A stretch of DNA of 16,439 bases from Candidatus Poribacteria bacterium. GTDB taxonomy: Bacteria; Poribacteria; DTPJ01; WJIO01. Position numbers and translations under genes: made by a program. The stretch covers positions 1 through 16,439 of the forward strand of contig WJIO01000330.1 in NCBI GenBank assembly GCA_014730235.1, written 5' to 3'. The number at the start of each line of letters is the position of its first letter. Position 1 is the first letter of the stretch. A model generated the notes under the pieces. It worked only from the letters and a program-made list of their open reading frames with translations. It did no database searches and was not told the DNA's origin. This document shows positions 15,121 to 16,439 of this stretch, piece after piece.

Positions 15121-15444
15121 ATGTAACATATTGCAACATGACACATATTAAATCGCTCTTTTGTGTCTTTCCATATAAAACCAAAAACATCTCTAATTCA
15201 GTATTTACCAGCCTTAAATCCGATCCTGCCAGATATGGCATAATGTTTGCGCTTATTAAAAATATCCTTATATAGGCGGAGAACTAAAAGTCATAATATT
15301 TTTATTTATTTTGAAATCAACAAACTAATAATTCAAGCATCCGGGCATAAATGCCGATATATTATACATGGGAATTAACTATGCTTATATTCTGCCCAGA
15401 GATTTTTTTAAGCATACATACAAAAAATCACGGTGAAATTTAAT
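15121..15444. other. Gene-free AT-rich stretch before the receiver-MshEN gene
   Basis: No convincing gene. It holds an 8-bp inverted repeat TATGCTTA/TAAGCATA (15380-15387 and 15409-15416) enclosing a run of seven T, and a small GGCA-TAAA-TGCC hairpin at 15344-15355. The leader of the downstream gene probably begins here, but I see no promoter close to consensus. No riboswitch that I recognise. Confidence 0.5.
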
Positions 15445-16439
15445 ATGAGTTCCTATAACATTTTACTGGCGGACACGGAAGTAAATAATTTAAAAGCCCT
15501 GGCCAGAACTCTTAGATACGACTATAATATCTTTCCTGCTACAAACAGCGAAAGTATACCAGGTATAATGGAACAAAAAGAAATAGCAGTTATCTTATCA
15601 AACTATAAGATGCCGGGTATGGACAGCGTTAAAAATATAGAAAAAATACTACAACCTTATTCCGATACAGTATCTATAATTCTTGGGCCATATACCGAAG
15701 CTGAAAGAATGGTAAATGCTGTAAGTGAAAGTCAAATTTACAGCTATATAACCATGCCCTGGGAGCCGGAAGAGATAAAGGCCGTAGTTCAGGAGGGTAT
15801 TGAAGCCTATGAATTAAACCGGGTAATGAAGAAACCTTATACCCGGGTTTTACTGGATGGCGGTGTTATAACAAGGGAACAACTGGAAGAAGCCATCAAA
15901 AGACAAAATCAGGAAGAAATACCAATAGAAACTGTTTTGCGGGAAAAGTGTCATATATCTGAAAGTCAAATAGAAAAAGCCAGGGAGATTAGTAGATACA
16001 GAAGCCGATCTATGGCCGATGCCCTTTTGGAAATAGACGCAGTTAATAAATCTGATATTGAAGAAGCTCAGAAATTACAGAAATCAAGAAGAAAAAAGCT
16101 TGTGGAAATCCTGGTTGAGTTGGGATATGCTGATGAAGAAAGCATATATTCCTGTTATGCAATACAGCTTGGAATACCTTATCTATCTCTTGACCAGGTA
16201 CCAGATAAACCCGAAATGTTATCAGTTTTATCCTCTGATCTGGCTTATAAACATACTATTGTTCCAGTCGATTTAATAGGAAAAACAATTGTAGTAGCGG
16301 CTATAGAGCCGTTAAGCGATGAAACAAAAAGAGAAATTGAGCTGGAAACAGGCTATAAGCCTATGGTTATTTGTTCGTCTTATAAAGATATACATATTGC
16401 ACTGGATCGATATTGTTCTATAGAGGAAATCCCTCAGCA
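15445..16439 (+). CDS. Degenerate receiver plus MshEN domain protein (3' end cut)
   Basis: An open frame from ATG 15445 to the right edge, 331 codons without a stop; GGTGA lies about 8 nt upstream. Residues 4-122 form a receiver (REC) domain like those of RpfG-type regulators, but key residues are changed. The acidic pair reads D10-T11, the phosphoacceptor position is N53 (LSNYKMPGMD), the conserved Thr is G81 (LGPYT), and the conserved Lys is M104 (ITMPWEPEE). Residues 130-216 contain helical repeats of the type GVI-x2-EQLEEAI-x2-Q. Residues 217-325 look like an MshEN (GSPII_E_N) domain with K-L-V-E-I-L-V-E-L-G-Y and QLGIPYLSL, a domain that can bind cyclic-di-GMP. A likely role is a c-di-GMP-linked adaptor or secretion/pilus regulator. 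What follows beyond the edge, possibly an ATPase or output domain, is unknown. Confidence 0.82.
   Translation, partial: MSSYNILLADTEVNNLKALARTLRYDYNIFPATNSESIPGIMEQKEIAVILSNYKMPGMDSVKNIEKILQPYSDTVSIILGPYTEAERMVNAVSESQIYSYITMPWEPEEIKAVVQEGIEAYELNRVMKKPYTRVLLDGGVITREQLEEAIKRQNQEEIPIETVLREKCHISESQIEKAREISRYRSRSMADALLEIDAVNKSDIEEAQKLQKSRRKKLVEILVELGYADEESIYSCYAIQLGIPYLSLDQVPDKPEMLSVLSSDLAYKHTIVPVDLIGKTIVVAAIEPLSDETKREIELETGYKPMVICSSYKDIHIALDRYCSIEEIPQ

Noticed and set aside
15138-15275. Plus-strand 45-codon open frame starting MTHIKSLFCVF
   Set aside because: No Shine-Dalgarno, AT-rich low-information sequence and no recognisable domain, so chance is the better explanation.
16058-16276. 72-codon open frame near the right end
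   Set aside because: It is a shifted frame inside the receiver-MshEN gene, whose own frame is open throughout and shows domain motifs.

Overview
This is a bacterial window of moderate-to-low GC with tightly packed genes, frequent start/stop overlaps and recognisable Shine-Dalgarno sites. It has 12 protein genes, two of them cut by the window edges, and no rRNA, tRNA or CRISPR array that I can see. The mix includes exopolysaccharide assembly genes, a sulfatase, a GH38 alpha-mannosidase, a DUF4438 protein, an archaeal/LigB-type ATP-dependent DNA ligase, an ArcS-like DUF5591 protein, a receiver-MshEN protein and a 'VIPAKAGIQ'-type palindromic repeat. This suggests an uncultivated, polysaccharide-active Gram-negative lineage (deltaproteobacterial, PVC or candidate-phylum type). 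The lineage is inference; no marker gene is present.

Layout. (1) Positions 2-4955, plus strand: the end of a surface-polysaccharide cluster. It holds the 3' end of an unidentified gene, a Wzx-type flippase, a GT2 glycosyltransferase, a Wzy/WaaL-like polymerase or ligase and a GT4 glycosyltransferase, joined by 4-17 nt overlaps except for one 162-nt gap. The flippase and the tail of the preceding gene lie between two 28-nt inverted repeats that match at 27 of 28 positions. A degenerate third copy and a 70-bp palindromic repeat sit in the gap. (2) Positions 10856-4931, minus strand: a tight five-gene operon encoding a D-2-hydroxyacid dehydrogenase, a formylglycine sulfatase, an ATP-dependent DNA ligase, a stand-alone ArcS-core (DUF5591) protein with an N-terminal winged helix, and a tandem-GNAT acetyltransferase. 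Its last gene overlaps the convergent GT4 gene by 25 nt. (3) Positions 10857-11072: a divergent promoter region with a near-consensus sigma70 promoter facing right and a weaker one facing left. (4) Positions 11073-15062, plus strand: a DUF4438 gene and a class II GH38 alpha-mannosidase gene, ended by a 12-bp perfect hairpin terminator. (5) Position 15445 to the right edge: a degenerate-receiver plus MshEN protein, incomplete.

How the genes fit together. The polysaccharide genes would build, flip and polymerise a lipid-linked repeat unit. The divergent block looks like a glycan-use unit (desulfation, mannose release, hydroxyacid oxidation), and its proteins appear cytoplasmic because no signal peptides are visible. 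The most unusual part is the ligase/ArcS-like/GNAT trio coupled translationally to the sulfatase gene. These three have nucleic-acid or modification folds and no obvious link to sugars, so they are the best candidate here for an undescribed system.
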